This document shows, in pieces, positions 1-8,385 of a stretch of DNA of 64,000 bases. How positions within the stretch are numbered: the stretch's first letter is position 1; every line of letters starts with the position of its first letter. A program made the translations under genes and the position numbers. The notes under the pieces were generated by a model. It was given only the letters and a program-made list of their open reading frames with translations, made no database searches and was not told the origin of the DNA. This stretch comes from DASZIT01 sp036489495 (lineage in GTDB: Bacteria > Actinomycetota > Acidimicrobiia > Acidimicrobiales > RAAP-2). Where the stretch lies: positions 1 to 64,000 of the forward strand of contig DASXFR010000015.1 in NCBI GenBank assembly GCA_036489495.1, read 5' to 3'.

Positions 1-147
1 CCATTTCTCGAACTCCCCCACCGAGGTAGTGACATAGGCGTCGAGCTTGCTGTCCAACCGCAGCAGGGTCTCCATCGACTCGGGGTCGGAGACGGGTCCC
101 GCTTCGATCAACTCGTCGATCAACCCCTCCAGGGCATCGAACTTCAT
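1..147 (-). CDS. N-terminal fragment of an unidentified protein (cut by window edge)
   Basis: Reading from the ATG at 147 towards base 1 gives 49 uninterrupted codons, beginning MKFDALEGLIDELIEAG and running off the window. The visible part is acidic and helical, with a segment LLRLDSKLDAYVTTSVGEFE. That layout is reminiscent of the N-terminal region of the actinobacterial DUF222/HNH endonuclease (13E12 repeat) family, but too little is present to assign it. The bases between this start and the next gene (148-376) hold no supported feature. Confidence 0.5.
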   Translation of the reverse strand, partial: MKFDALEGLIDELIEAGPVSDPESMETLLRLDSKLDAYVTTSVGEFEKW

Positions 148-376
148 GCGAACAATTCCAACAGGGGGGTGTGACATCGCCGGCCGAAATTCCGCCGTTA
201 CCTTGCACGAAATCTTGCACCGACCTTGCACGAAACCTTGCAGGAACCGCACCGGCGAAAAATCTCCAATTTAAATCGAATCAACCGCGGCTCTTCGGCC
301 GAAAACCGAGCTGCTCGGCGGCAGCTGCGGCACCTGCGGCGGCAACCACGTCGCCGCGAGAAGCCGGCGTCGCCAG

Positions 377-1072
377 TCAGGAAGAAGGAGAATCAAGCAG
401 GCGCGAGGAGGCGCTGCGCGCGAACACGAAAGCAGTGGCCAGCACCATCGCTGCCACCACCGCCAGCGGAATGGTGGCCCCCTGGTGCAAGAACAAGGCG
501 GCTCCCACGATGGCGCCGACCAACATGGCCACAACTGCCGCGGTCCGCCGGCCCACCTTCGGGTTGGATCCTCCGGCCAAGGTGGAATCTGCGGCCAACC
601 CGGTGAGGGTCATGGTCAGCACGGTGGTGGTCACATCCGGCACCGCCAGGCGCCGGATCGTCGAGTTCCGTACCCCCATGGCAAAGGCCATCAACACGAT
701 CACCGCGTATCGGGGCCATCCGGAGCCGATCGTCGATGTCGATGACGCCACCACGGCGGCTCCTCCCGCCAGCAGGCCTTCGATCGCCATGGCGGTGAGC
801 AACCAGCGGCGACGGGAATCGATGTGCAAGGTAAGGCGGCCCGCACAGGCGGCGCCGACCAGAAAACTCCCGAGCGAAGCCAGGCTGGCCGGAATCGAGA
901 AGCCCGGCGCACCAGCAGCCGCGAATCCCAGCAACACGACATTGCCGGTCATGTTGGCGGTGAACACGTGCCCAAGGCCCAGGTAACTCACCGCGTCCAC
1001 CAGGCCGCTGACCACGGTCAGCACCATGAGCGTCCCCAGAAGCATGCTCGACGGGCCGGCCGGATCGCTCAC
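377..1072 (-). CDS. YoaK/DUF1275 family membrane protein
   Basis: This 231-residue integral membrane protein has the composition of the YoaK (DUF1275) family. The N-terminal stretch VVSGLVDAVSYLGLG followed by FTANMTGNVVLLG (roughly residues 20-52) is the family hallmark. About six hydrophobic segments alternate with short basic loops (HIDSRRR, GVRNSTIRR). The length is normal for the family. The molecular function of YoaK proteins is not established. The start is a GTG at 1072 without a strong ribosome-binding site, and a downstream start is possible. It is divergent from the YwaF-like gene, with about 210 bases between. Confidence 0.8.
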   Translation of the reverse strand: MSDPAGPSSMLLGTLMVLTVVSGLVDAVSYLGLGHVFTANMTGNVVLLGFAAAGAPGFSIPASLASLGSFLVGAACAGRLTLHIDSRRRWLLTAMAIEGLLAGGAAVVASSTSTIGSGWPRYAVIVLMAFAMGVRNSTIRRLAVPDVTTTVLTMTLTGLAADSTLAGGSNPKVGRRTAAVVAMLVGAIVGAALFLHQGATIPLAVVAAMVLATAFVFARSASSRLLDSPSS

Positions 1073-1283
1073 TCGGCGGCGGCCTCCCCGCTCGCAAACG
1101 TGGCCCCAGGCCCGCCGACGAGGTCGGTCCGACGGACGGCCCCGCCGACGACACCCAAGCCGGATTTCATGGCGGAAGCCACCGATTCACCGTAGCCCAG
1201 GCCAGTACATCGATTCGGGCGAGAACCGGTCTGGGATCGGCATCGCGAGTCGCAATCTGTCCCAATCGAGGGAGACTGTCACG

Positions 1284-2042
1284 GTGATCGCCGTGGTCTC
1301 GCCTTTCGCCTACGGACTGAGTGTGGCGGTTGCCGCGGTTGCCTGCGCGGCGGCGTGCCTGGAGGCCCGGCGGCGGCCCGGCGCCTGGACCCTCACCCTG
1401 GCTCGGGTCGTCGGAGTCGCCCTCCTGGTCGATGCCGGGAGCTACACCATCGGCCTACTGGTGGCAGGAACCTGGTCGGCACGGACCTCGCTTCCCCTGG
1501 CGTTGTGTGACGTGGCCGTGCTGGTGGCCGCGGCGGCCTGTCTATGGCGTCAGCCCCTGCTGGTCGAGTTGACCTACTTCTTGGGTCTGGCCGGCACCCT
1601 CCAGGGAGTGCTGACCCCGGACCTGTCCGTCGGCTTTCCCCACCTCGTCTTCTGGCAGTACGTGGTCGGCCATCTCGGCATCGTGTTCGCCGCGGTGTTC
1701 TTGGTCATCGGGCTTGGCCAGGCGCCCCGTCGACACGCCGTCCCTCGGGTCCTGATCATCACGCTGGCCTACACCGCAGTGGTCGGACTGGTAGATGCAC
1801 TCAGTGGCGCCAACTACATGTTTCTGCGGCGTCCCCCGGGCGAATGGACTCTTTTGCGCCTGCTCGGACCGTGGCCGTGGTACCTGCTCAGTGCCACCGG
1901 GGTGGCCCTGGTGCTGTTTACGCTGCTCGATGCACCGTTCTGGCCCGGCCGCCGGCGGGAGATGGCGCACGAAGTCCGTGAAACCGAACCCGAACCCACC
2001 CTGCGGTCTGGTGGCGCTCGCCCGTCGGTGCAACCGCCATGA
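1284..2042 (+). CDS. YwaF/TIGR02206-like integral membrane protein
   Basis: A 252-residue polytopic protein with about seven hydrophobic helices resembles the YwaF/TMEM164 (TIGR02206) group. Typical features are ELTYFLGLAGTLQGVLTPDL (about residues 95-114), FPHLVFWQYVVGH, and the C-terminal NYMFLRRPPG region. The open frame extends upstream. The GTG at 1284 is preferred because a purine-rich GAGGGAGA lies about nine bases before it and the hydrophobic region begins immediately after. The C-terminal 30 residues are charged and poorly ordered. Its stop overlaps the MFS transporter start by four bases, so the two are probably cotranscribed. Substrate or activity is unknown. Confidence 0.75.
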   Translation: MIAVVSPFAYGLSVAVAAVACAAACLEARRRPGAWTLTLARVVGVALLVDAGSYTIGLLVAGTWSARTSLPLALCDVAVLVAAAACLWRQPLLVELTYFLGLAGTLQGVLTPDLSVGFPHLVFWQYVVGHLGIVFAAVFLVIGLGQAPRRHAVPRVLIITLAYTAVVGLVDALSGANYMFLRRPPGEWTLLRLLGPWPWYLLSATGVALVLFTLLDAPFWPGRRREMAHEVRETEPEPTLRSGGARPSVQPP

Positions 2043-3370
2043 GTGCCATGGAACCCGAGGCCCTCCCGAACACTCCTGGCCCCGGACCCGAGCCGGGGCC
2101 GGCGCCACCGAGCCAATTCCTCCTGCGGGGCTGGAATGACCCGGCAGTCCTCGGGGTCGCGTTGGTGGCGGTGGCCGTCGGCTTCGGACAATTCGGGCTG
2201 ACTGCCACCCTCGGCAACGTGGCCCGTCACTTCGGCCATCTGGTCAACGGCACCTCCATCACCGACCAGGCCGGCCTGTCGGGTACCCAACTCGGTTTGG
2301 GTCTGGCTGTCATCCGCCTGGCCTCGCTGGGCGGGCTGCCCCTGGCCGGGTTGGCCGATCGAGTGGGCCGGCGACGTGTCCTCCTCGTCGCCTGTGGTCT
2401 CGGCCTGGCCGCCACCGCGGCGTCGGTGGCCGCCCCCGGGTACTGGTGGTTCGTCCTGGTGTTCGCGTTGGGCCGGCCGTTCCTGTCGGCGGCGTCGGCG
2501 CTGGCCCAGGTCCAAGCAGCCGAGTTGACCAGCTCGGCCCAACGCGCCTCGGCGGTCGCCCTGGTGGCCGCCGGCTATGCGGTCGGGGCCGGGGTCACCG
2601 CTGTCGTCTACGGGCTGGCCGGCAACACGCTCGGTTACCGGGGAATCCTGCTGCTGGCGGTGGTGCCGTTGGTCGCTCTCCCCTTCGCGGCACGCTGGGT
2701 GACCGAGCCCGATCGCTTCGTACGGGTGGCGGCGATCCGACAGCAACGGAGACCGGTCCTGGGTGCCGTCGCCCGGCCCTACCGTGCCCGGCTCGCGCTG
2801 GTGGCCGCTCTGGCCTTCTCGCTCGGGGTGATCACCGGACCCGCCAACACCTTCGTCTTCCTCTACGCCCAAAACGTCGCCGGGTTTTCCGGGATCACCC
2901 GTTCCGCCATGGTGGTGGGAGCCGGAATCCTCGGACTCGGTGGGCTGCTGGCCGGTCGGTGGCTGGCTGACCGGGTCGGCCGGCGGCCGACCGCCATGGC
3001 GGCCATGATCCTGATCGGCGCTTTCGGGATCCTCACCTACAGCGGGAATCACGCCGCCCTGGTGGTGGGGTATGTCTTGGGCATCGGAGCCGGCGGCATC
3101 ATCGCCCCCTGCGCGGGCGCCTTCGTCAATGAGCTGTTCCCGACGTCGGTCCGGGCATCGGTGGCCGGCTGGAGCGTGGCCGGATCCGTACTGGGAGCGG
3201 TGGCCGGGCTGCTGGCCTTCGGTGCCATCGCCGACATCGCCGGCCACTTCGCCCCGGCGGCCCTGGTGACCTTCGTGCCGGCCATGGCGTTGAGCGGCTT
3301 GTTCTTGCTGCTCCCCGAAACCCGGGGTCATGAGCCCGAATGGTTCTGGCCCGACGAGATCACTGGCTAG
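2039..3370 (+). CDS. MFS transporter
   Basis: A 443-residue major facilitator protein with 12 predicted helices. Motif A appears in both halves: LADRVGRRRV after helix 2 of the first half and LADRVGRRP in the second. A proline- and glutamate-rich cytoplasmic tail of about 30 residues precedes helix 1. The start ATG overlaps the preceding stop (ATGA), indicating translational coupling to the YwaF-like protein. The charged VTEPDRFVRV segment marks the central loop. The cytoplasmic C-terminus is short. The substrate cannot be read from the sequence; drug/metabolite or sugar-acid efflux are both possible. Confidence 0.85.
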   Translation: MSAMEPEALPNTPGPGPEPGPAPPSQFLLRGWNDPAVLGVALVAVAVGFGQFGLTATLGNVARHFGHLVNGTSITDQAGLSGTQLGLGLAVIRLASLGGLPLAGLADRVGRRRVLLVACGLGLAATAASVAAPGYWWFVLVFALGRPFLSAASALAQVQAAELTSSAQRASAVALVAAGYAVGAGVTAVVYGLAGNTLGYRGILLLAVVPLVALPFAARWVTEPDRFVRVAAIRQQRRPVLGAVARPYRARLALVAALAFSLGVITGPANTFVFLYAQNVAGFSGITRSAMVVGAGILGLGGLLAGRWLADRVGRRPTAMAAMILIGAFGILTYSGNHAALVVGYVLGIGAGGIIAPCAGAFVNELFPTSVRASVAGWSVAGSVLGAVAGLLAFGAIADIAGHFAPAALVTFVPAMALSGLFLLLPETRGHEPEWFWPDEITG

Positions 3371-3476
3371 GCGGTGCGACGCCAGAACGTGGATGCGGGA
3401 GCGCCGGGCCGCGGCTCCGGCCGGCCTGCGCGAACATCATCATGTCGGCTGGGTCCCCACCCGAGGAGGTCATAGC

Positions 3477-3881
3477 GTGCCCGAATCCCCGATCACCGAC
3501 GCCGGTTCCGGAATCATCACCAAACCGGCCCCGGGAACCGTTGCCGACACCCTGTCCAAACTCACCGACTTGGTGGAAGCCCGGGGGATGACCGTCTTCG
3601 CGGTCATCGATCACAGCGGTGAAGCCGCCCGGGCGGGGCTCGCCCTCCGGGATACCAAACTGGTCATCTTCGGGAGCCCGACCGCCGGAACCCCGGTCAT
3701 GCAGGCGTCACCCCTGACCGCGGTGGATCTGCCGCTCAAGGTGCTGATCTGGGACGACGATGGTCAGACCCAGGTCAGCTTCACCAGTCCGGATGTCCTG
3801 GCCACCCGCCATCATCTCTCCGAGGAGTCGGCATCCCGGCTGGCGGGGATCGGCCCTCTCACTGACGCCCTCATCGGCTGA
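3477..3881 (+). CDS. DUF302 family protein
   Basis: A 134-residue soluble protein matching the DUF302 layout. It has an early T(V)xDTLxKLxxxVEARGMTVFAVIDHSG segment (residues about 22-47), the RDTKLVIFGSPTAGTPVM core, and a C-terminal DLPLKVLIWDD region. DUF302 proteins have a small alpha/beta fold of unknown function and are often linked to heavy-metal or oxidative-stress loci. The GTG at 3477 is chosen over the longer frame because GAGGAGGT sits six bases upstream. It is convergent with the DUF2505 gene, and the 94-base gap holds nothing clear. Confidence 0.8.
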   Translation: MPESPITDAGSGIITKPAPGTVADTLSKLTDLVEARGMTVFAVIDHSGEAARAGLALRDTKLVIFGSPTAGTPVMQASPLTAVDLPLKVLIWDDDGQTQVSFTSPDVLATRHHLSEESASRLAGIGPLTDALIG

Positions 3882-3975
3882 CGATCGTTCCTGGAGGCCC
3901 GGTCCGGTCCCACCTCCTTCGGTCCTGGCACCGACCCGCTTCGGATTCGGAGCTGGTGTCCTCCTCCCGGAGAAT

Positions 3976-4461
3976 TCAACTCCGCAGCTGGTCGTCCATC
4001 GCCTGTGCCTCGATATCCATCCGGCGCAGGAGGCCGGGAACGATCCGTCGTTCCGCCATGCGACCGATGCCTGGCACCGCCACCACCAACTCGCCATCGA
4101 TGCGCCGAAGGATGCCTCCTCCGGCTTCGGTGAGGACGAAGTCGGCGGTACCGTGCAGGCGCCTCGGGTCCTTCTCAGCCTCGAAGCTGAGCGCTCCCGT
4201 GCCGGCCGTCTTGTCGACCCGCACCTCCTGGATCCAAGCCAGCCGGCTGGAGCCGAGCAAGCGCTGGGCGATCGGATCCAGGCTCCCCACGAACTCGTAC
4301 CGGAGCCGCAGCCTGGCGTGGTCTCCTTCCGACTCCTGGTCGACCAACTCCGGCAGACTCAGGTCGGGGAGGGCGAGATGGAGATAGAAGGCAGAATCGA
4401 CCAGCAGGGCGGCCACTGCCTCTGCCGACCCGCCGATGTGGTGCTCAGCGTGGAAGCGCAC
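3976..4461 (-). CDS. DUF2505 family protein (START-like fold)
   Basis: A 161-residue protein of the actinobacterial DUF2505 family. It starts MRFHAEHHIGGSAEAVAALL and contains the DxxFYLHLALPDLSLPELVD segment. It then carries the RLRYEFVGSLDP and GTADFVLTEAGGGILRRIDGEL strands expected for a SRPBCC/START-type lipid-binding sandwich. The C-terminal helix RMAERRIVPGLLRRMDIEAQAMDD is typical. The family is thought to bind a hydrophobic ligand, but no ligand is known. It lies directly downstream of a decayed small gene on the same strand. Confidence 0.75.
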   Translation of the reverse strand: MRFHAEHHIGGSAEAVAALLVDSAFYLHLALPDLSLPELVDQESEGDHARLRLRYEFVGSLDPIAQRLLGSSRLAWIQEVRVDKTAGTGALSFEAEKDPRRLHGTADFVLTEAGGGILRRIDGELVVAVPGIGRMAERRIVPGLLRRMDIEAQAMDDQLRS

Positions 4462-4463
4462 CG

Positions 4464-4615
4464 TTACTCCCCGAGGAGCCGGGCCGGGCCTTGGCCGATG
4501 TCGACCATCATCGCCTGGCGGCTGACGGTGTTGCCCTGTTCAGCGGTGGCACCGTCGCCCGGCAACCCACGCTGCCCGCTGCCGCCAGTTTCTTGGCTTT
4601 GTGCTTCCCGAACAT
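4464..4615 (-). pseudogene. Possible decayed small SHOCT-type or similar protein
   Basis: From an ATG at 4615, preceded by GAAGGG about eight bases upstream, the frame reads MFGKHKAKKLAAAGSVG and then stops at 4508. MFGxxKAKKLxAxG is a common opening of small actinobacterial proteins that continue with a short beta-rich domain. In another minus-strand frame the same DNA continues as NTVSRQAMMVDIGQGPARL and ends just before the DUF2505 start. That resembles the expected TVNxxPMVDIxLxV strand. The reading is a frameshifted, shortened remnant. It is short and could be coincidence. Confidence 0.3.
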
Positions 4616-4751
4616 GGGTCGTGCCCTTCAGTGCCAGAGGCGGGTGATGCGAGCCGAGTCTGACACACATCCTCCTTTTCCTTCCGGGACTCCTTTCTCC
4701 ATCCGGGGTCGCCGAGCTTGGTCAACGCCGTCCACCTCTGGCCCCGTCGGG

Positions 4752-5260
4752 TTATCCCGGCTTGGTGGCGATCATGATCTCGGTGTCTCCCGGCCAATCC
4801 CAGAAGCGACCCGAAGGGGAGCTCTCGGCCAGGACCTGGCGCGCCTCAGCCACAAAGACATCGAGCCGGTCGCCGACAGTTGTGGAGCCGCAAACGACAT
4901 CGACAGGTAGTTGGCAACGACGCCGTCGACGTCTTGGACGATGTCCGGCCGGCCGGGAGCGAAGACCTGGCGACCGCGCCCGAAGCGTGTCCGTTCGAGG
5001 GCGTCCTCCCATCGGTCAGTGGCAGGGCCGGCGAACCCCAGCCCCGCCCGAGGTCGCGGACCCAGATACTTTTCGACCAGCGATCGGATGGCCGTGTGGG
5101 GGATCTTGGGGAGGACCGGCCCCGGGGGCTTCTGTCGACCTTCGACGGTGTGGGCCACCAGTGCGATGTTCCCGCCGGGTTCGAGCACGTCGAAGACGGA
5201 TTCGGCCACCCGCTCCCGGTCATCCCACCACACCTGCGGCCAGATTCTCGAATAGCTCAA
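4752..5260 (-). pseudogene. Truncated, frameshifted SAM-dependent methyltransferase
   Basis: One frame (down to about 4870) reads WWDDRERVAESVFDVLEPGG, then IALVAHTVEGR, KIPHTAIRSLVEKYLGPR, TDRWEDALERTRFG and DVDGVVANYLSMSFAAPQL. The sequence then continues in a different frame as GDRLDVFVAEARQVLAE, SGRFWDWPGDTEIMIATKPG, stopping at 4752. Together these match the C-terminal half of actinobacterial class I methyltransferases. The N-terminal half, with the SAM-binding glycine motif, is missing: homology ends abruptly near 5230, exactly where the TetR gene begins. So the gene carries both an internal frameshift and a 5' truncation. Confidence 0.7.
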
Positions 5261-5873
5261 CTAGCTCGTCGATCAACGCATCGATGCTCAGGGACAGCTC
5301 GCCGCGAGCCCAGGCAAGCCCAATCTGCGTCGACGCCCCAACAAAGGCGTAGGCCCTGAGCCGATTTCGGTCACGATCCTTAGCTTGATGACCTGAAAGC
5401 GCAAACCACGCTTCAACTGCGTTTGTGGCGAAGTCGTCGCGGTGGCCAGCCAGCGGACCGGCGGAGGTCTCGAAGGCAAGAAGGCGAAGGACTCGAGGAT
5501 CCTCGGTCACCGCGCGGACATAGGCATCTACTGCGGGTCGGATATCGCTGGGACCGCCCGCGGCGAGTGCCGGAGCCACGCGGACCATGAGGTTTGCTCG
5601 TACCTCCTCGAACACCGCCTCTGCCAATTCGTCGATCGACTGAAAACTTTCGTAGAAGTAGCGCTTGGTAAGGCCAGCCTCGGAACATACGTCTCCAACC
5701 CCTACAGCTGAGATCCCCCTGGTGCCGAAGAGTTCCAAGCCAGCATCGAGCAACTGACGGCGGCGCCGAGCGATGCGATCCAGCGCGCTCACCCCACGGT
5801 AGGGGCGGACAACAGATCCAGTCGGGTCGGGCTCGGTCGCCACTGTCTCATGGTCCCATTGTTCAAAATCCAT
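5220..5873 (-). CDS. TetR/AcrR family transcriptional regulator of the oxygenase-P450 locus
   Basis: A 217-residue repressor-type protein. The N-terminal helix-turn-helix spans RRRQLLDAGLELFGTRGISAVGVGDVCSEAGLTKRYFYESF in several short blocks (about residues 35-80), with the KRYFYESF recognition-helix end typical of TetR. The ATG at 5873 follows GGAAG at normal spacing; a TTG 15 bases upstream is less likely. The ligand domain is alpha-helical and variable. The gene is divergent from the DUF2236-P450 gene, and two pseudopalindromes lie in the gap. It probably represses that operon and itself. Its last codons run into the methyltransferase remnant. Confidence 0.85.
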   Translation of the reverse strand: MDFEQWDHETVATEPDPTGSVVRPYRGVSALDRIARRRRQLLDAGLELFGTRGISAVGVGDVCSEAGLTKRYFYESFQSIDELAEAVFEEVRANLMVRVAPALAAGGPSDIRPAVDAYVRAVTEDPRVLRLLAFETSAGPLAGHRDDFATNAVEAWFALSGHQAKDRDRNRLRAYAFVGASTQIGLAWARGELSLSIDALIDELVELFENLAAGVVG

Positions 5874-5938
5874 AGTTGACACTTCCAAGTATCAGATTTA
5901 TAGTCTCGTTCAAAGTAGACACTAACCAGAGTCAGATT
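5874..5938 (+). promoter_or_regulatory. Sigma70-type promoter with two overlapping TetR operator candidates
   Basis: The -35 hexamer TTGACA is at 5876-5881 and the -10 TATAGT at 5899-5904, with a 17-base spacer: near-consensus on the plus strand, facing the P450 fusion gene. A pseudopalindrome TGACACTTCCAAGTATCA occupies 5877-5894 (seven of nine pairs match) and covers the -35 and spacer. A second, weaker one (GACACTAACCAGAGTC, 5918-5933) lies just past the start point. The two are the same element repeated 40 bases apart: AGTTGACACT/AGTAGACACT and the TCAGATT after each are in register. Repression by the adjacent TetR is inferred. Confidence 0.65.
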
Positions 5939-5984
5939 GGGGCGCCTGTCCCCTGATCCCTATCGCCCCATAGGAGAGCTGAAG

Positions 5985-8372
5985 ATGACCGCAATCGATG
6001 TCAACAGGTTCGACAGCGGAATCCGCGAGGCCGTGCCCATGCCACTGGACGAGGACGCCCCGGCCAGGTTGGGGCCTGAGTCGCTTGTCTGGAAGTACTT
6101 CGGCGACATCCGGGTGGCCTTATTGGGCTTCCAGCGACTGGCTGGAACGGAAAACTGCATCGAGCAGTTGGCGAAGGGGGTCGAGGACCACTCGCTGTTC
6201 TTCACGGACACCATCGGTCGGGGTCGGCGCACCGGACCGCCGATTGCCAAAACGGTCTACTCCGCTGATCCGCTCTACTGGGGTCGAACGATTCGCGACT
6301 TCCACAAGCCCATTAAGGGAACTATCAGTGACGGGTCGCGTTATCACGCGTTGAACCCGGAGCTGTTCTATTGGGCGCACGCCACCTTTGTCGACCAGGT
6401 GATCTACAACACCGACACATTCGTCAGACGCCTGACCTATGAGGACAAAGTACAGATCTTCGAGGAGAGCAAGGTTTGGTATCGGCTGTACGCGGTGAGC
6501 GAACGGGGACAGCCCGAGAGCTACGACGATTTTCTCAAGTACTGGGACTCGATGTTGGAGCGGTTCGTGCCGACGCCGACCATCATGTACGCCACCGGTT
6601 ACATCCGAAAGGGTCTCCCCCGCCCCAAGAAGCTGCACAAGATCCCTCTACCGGTCTGGAAGGCGTTCTCCGCTCCCCTGAACTCGCTGATTCGCACGGT
6701 TGTTGTCGGGACGCTGCCCCAGCAGATGCGCGACGTGTGCGAGCTCGAATGGGACAAGAGGAAGGAAAAGCGGTTTCAGCGGTTCGCCGCCACCATGCGT
6801 GCTCTGAACCCGCTGATCAATCGGCTGCCGGCAAAGGCACGTTATTCACCATGGGCTGCGGAGGCGTGGAAGCGCGAAGGTATAGATCCACGCACACTGA
6901 ACGGCAATGGGTCGAACTCCAGGTCAATTACGGCGCCCGAGAGCCAGACCAAGGTCTCGAATCCGAACACGCCAAAGAAACCCACGCGCCAGAGCGCGCT
7001 GGCGACCCCACCCGAGGGGAGCGGCCTCAAACCGGTGTACGGCACTCTCTTTCCCTCATTGACCGAATTGCTGGCCTTCCGTCGCACTCCGCAAAAGGTG
7101 TTCGCACAGCGCCGCGCCACTTTCGGGGACATCAGCTTCCTCAGCACGCCGAACGGCAAACTCGTCACCCCATTGAACCCTGCCGCGTGTCAGGCGGTGG
7201 CCTTGAATCGAAGCAAGACCTTCGCCGCCGAACCGGCATGGGGATTCCTCATTGGCAAGTTCTTCCGTCGTGGCCTTCTGCTCATGGACTTCGAGGAACA
7301 CCGTTCCCATCGCCTGGTCCTCCAGCAGGCGTTCACCGCCACTCACCTCAAGAGTTACCTGGCGCAGATGCAACCGATGATCCAGCGGCGGGTCGCAGAC
7401 TTCCCCGACGGCAATCGGGTTCGTTTGCTTCACGAATTGAAGAAGCTGACCCTGGACGTCGCGCTCGAGGTCTTCCTGGGCCTAGAGCTCTCGCCGGCAG
7501 AGGCCGATCGGATCAACAAGGCCTTTGTCGATTGTGTAAGTGCGGGACTGGCATTGGTCCGCTACAACATCCCGGGAACACGGTGGTCGAAGGGTGTGCA
7601 AGGGCGCCAGGTGCTGGAGACATTCATGTACGAGCACCTGCCCGCCAAGCGAGCCCAGCGGACGCCGGACCTGTTCTCCACGCTGTGCCACGTCAGCTCC
7701 GAGGAGGGACACACCTTCACCGACGACGACGTGGTCAATCACATGATCTTCCTGTTGATGGCCGCGCATGACACGTCCACCATCACGATGACGACCATGG
7801 CGTACTACCTGGCGAAGTGCCCCGAATGGCAAGGCAAGGCGCGCTCCCAATCACGGACATTGCCAGTCCAGATCAACTACGACGACCTGTCGCAATTCGC
7901 GATTCTCGACTCCGTCATGAAGGAATCGCTGCGCCTGAACGCCCCGGTACCAGGTCTGTCCCGTGAGGCGATCGTCGAGACCGAAATTGACGGATACTTC
8001 GTGCCGAAGGGCACTCGGATTGCCGTGATGGCCGTGGCCAACCACTACAACCACGACCTCTGGACCGACCCCGACCGCTTCGACCCCGAGCGGTTCTCGC
8101 CAGAACGGGCAGAAGACAAATCGCATTCCTTCGCCTGGATGCCATTCGGCGGCGGAGCGCATAAATGCATCGGCCTGAACTTCGCACATATAGAGATCAA
8201 ACTGATCATGCACAACCTGTTGCTGACCCACGAGTGGACGGTACCGAACGACTACCAGTGGAAACTCGACTACACCACTTTGCCGGTACCCAAAGATGGC
8301 CTGCCAGTGCGACTGCGGAAGATGTCAGCACCTACCGAGATAGCCACAAACGGCTATATTCACACCAAATAA
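5985..8372 (+). CDS. DUF2236 (MpaB/latex-clearing-like oxygenase)-cytochrome P450 fusion protein
   Basis: A 795-residue two-domain protein. Residues about 30-290 are a DUF2236 (oxygenase MpaB) domain, recognised by GPESLVWKYFGDIRVALLG and ALNPELFYWAHATFVD, including the family histidine (about H132). A flexible Asn/Ser/Thr/Pro-rich linker spans about 300-345. From about 355 to the end is a complete P450: the I-helix AAHDTST with D596-T597, the ESLR motif (E647, R650), DPERFSP, and the heme loop FGGGAHKCIG with Cys728. The ATG at 5985 follows AGGAGAG. It is cotranscribed with a YceI gene. No ferredoxin or reductase gene is nearby. The substrate is unknown; isoprenoids are one guess from both families and YceI. 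Confidence 0.85.
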   Translation: MTAIDVNRFDSGIREAVPMPLDEDAPARLGPESLVWKYFGDIRVALLGFQRLAGTENCIEQLAKGVEDHSLFFTDTIGRGRRTGPPIAKTVYSADPLYWGRTIRDFHKPIKGTISDGSRYHALNPELFYWAHATFVDQVIYNTDTFVRRLTYEDKVQIFEESKVWYRLYAVSERGQPESYDDFLKYWDSMLERFVPTPTIMYATGYIRKGLPRPKKLHKIPLPVWKAFSAPLNSLIRTVVVGTLPQQMRDVCELEWDKRKEKRFQRFAATMRALNPLINRLPAKARYSPWAAEAWKREGIDPRTLNGNGSNSRSITAPESQTKVSNPNTPKKPTRQSALATPPEGSGLKPVYGTLFPSLTELLAFRRTPQKVFAQRRATFGDISFLSTPNGKLVTPLNPAACQAVALNRSKTFAAEPAWGFLIGKFFRRGLLLMDFEEHRSHRLVLQQAFTATHLKSYLAQMQPMIQRRVADFPDGNRVRLLHELKKLTLDVALEVFLGLELSPAEADRINKAFVDCVSAGLALVRYNIPGTRWSKGVQGRQVLETFMYEHLPAKRAQRTPDLFSTLCHVSSEEGHTFTDDDVVNHMIFLLMAAHDTSTITMTTMAYYLAKCPEWQGKARSQSRTLPVQINYDDLSQFAILDSVMKESLRLNAPVPGLSREAIVETEIDGYFVPKGTRIAVMAVANHYNHDLWTDPDRFDPERFSPERAEDKSHSFAWMPFGGGAHKCIGLNFAHIEIKLIMHNLLLTHEWTVPNDYQWKLDYTTLPVPKDGLPVRLRKMSAPTEIATNGYIHTK

Positions 8373-8385
8373 CCGGAGGAATTGC

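Noticed and set aside
1814..3331. 505-codon minus-strand frame across the MFS gene
   Set aside because: Composition is Gly/Gln/Arg/His with no motif, and it runs antisense to a clear MFS transporter; a shadow frame.
4464..4670. Intact 68-codon gene before DUF2505
   Set aside because: The N-terminal 30 codons are unlike a protein; only the last part fits a decayed small gene, listed as a pseudogene instead.
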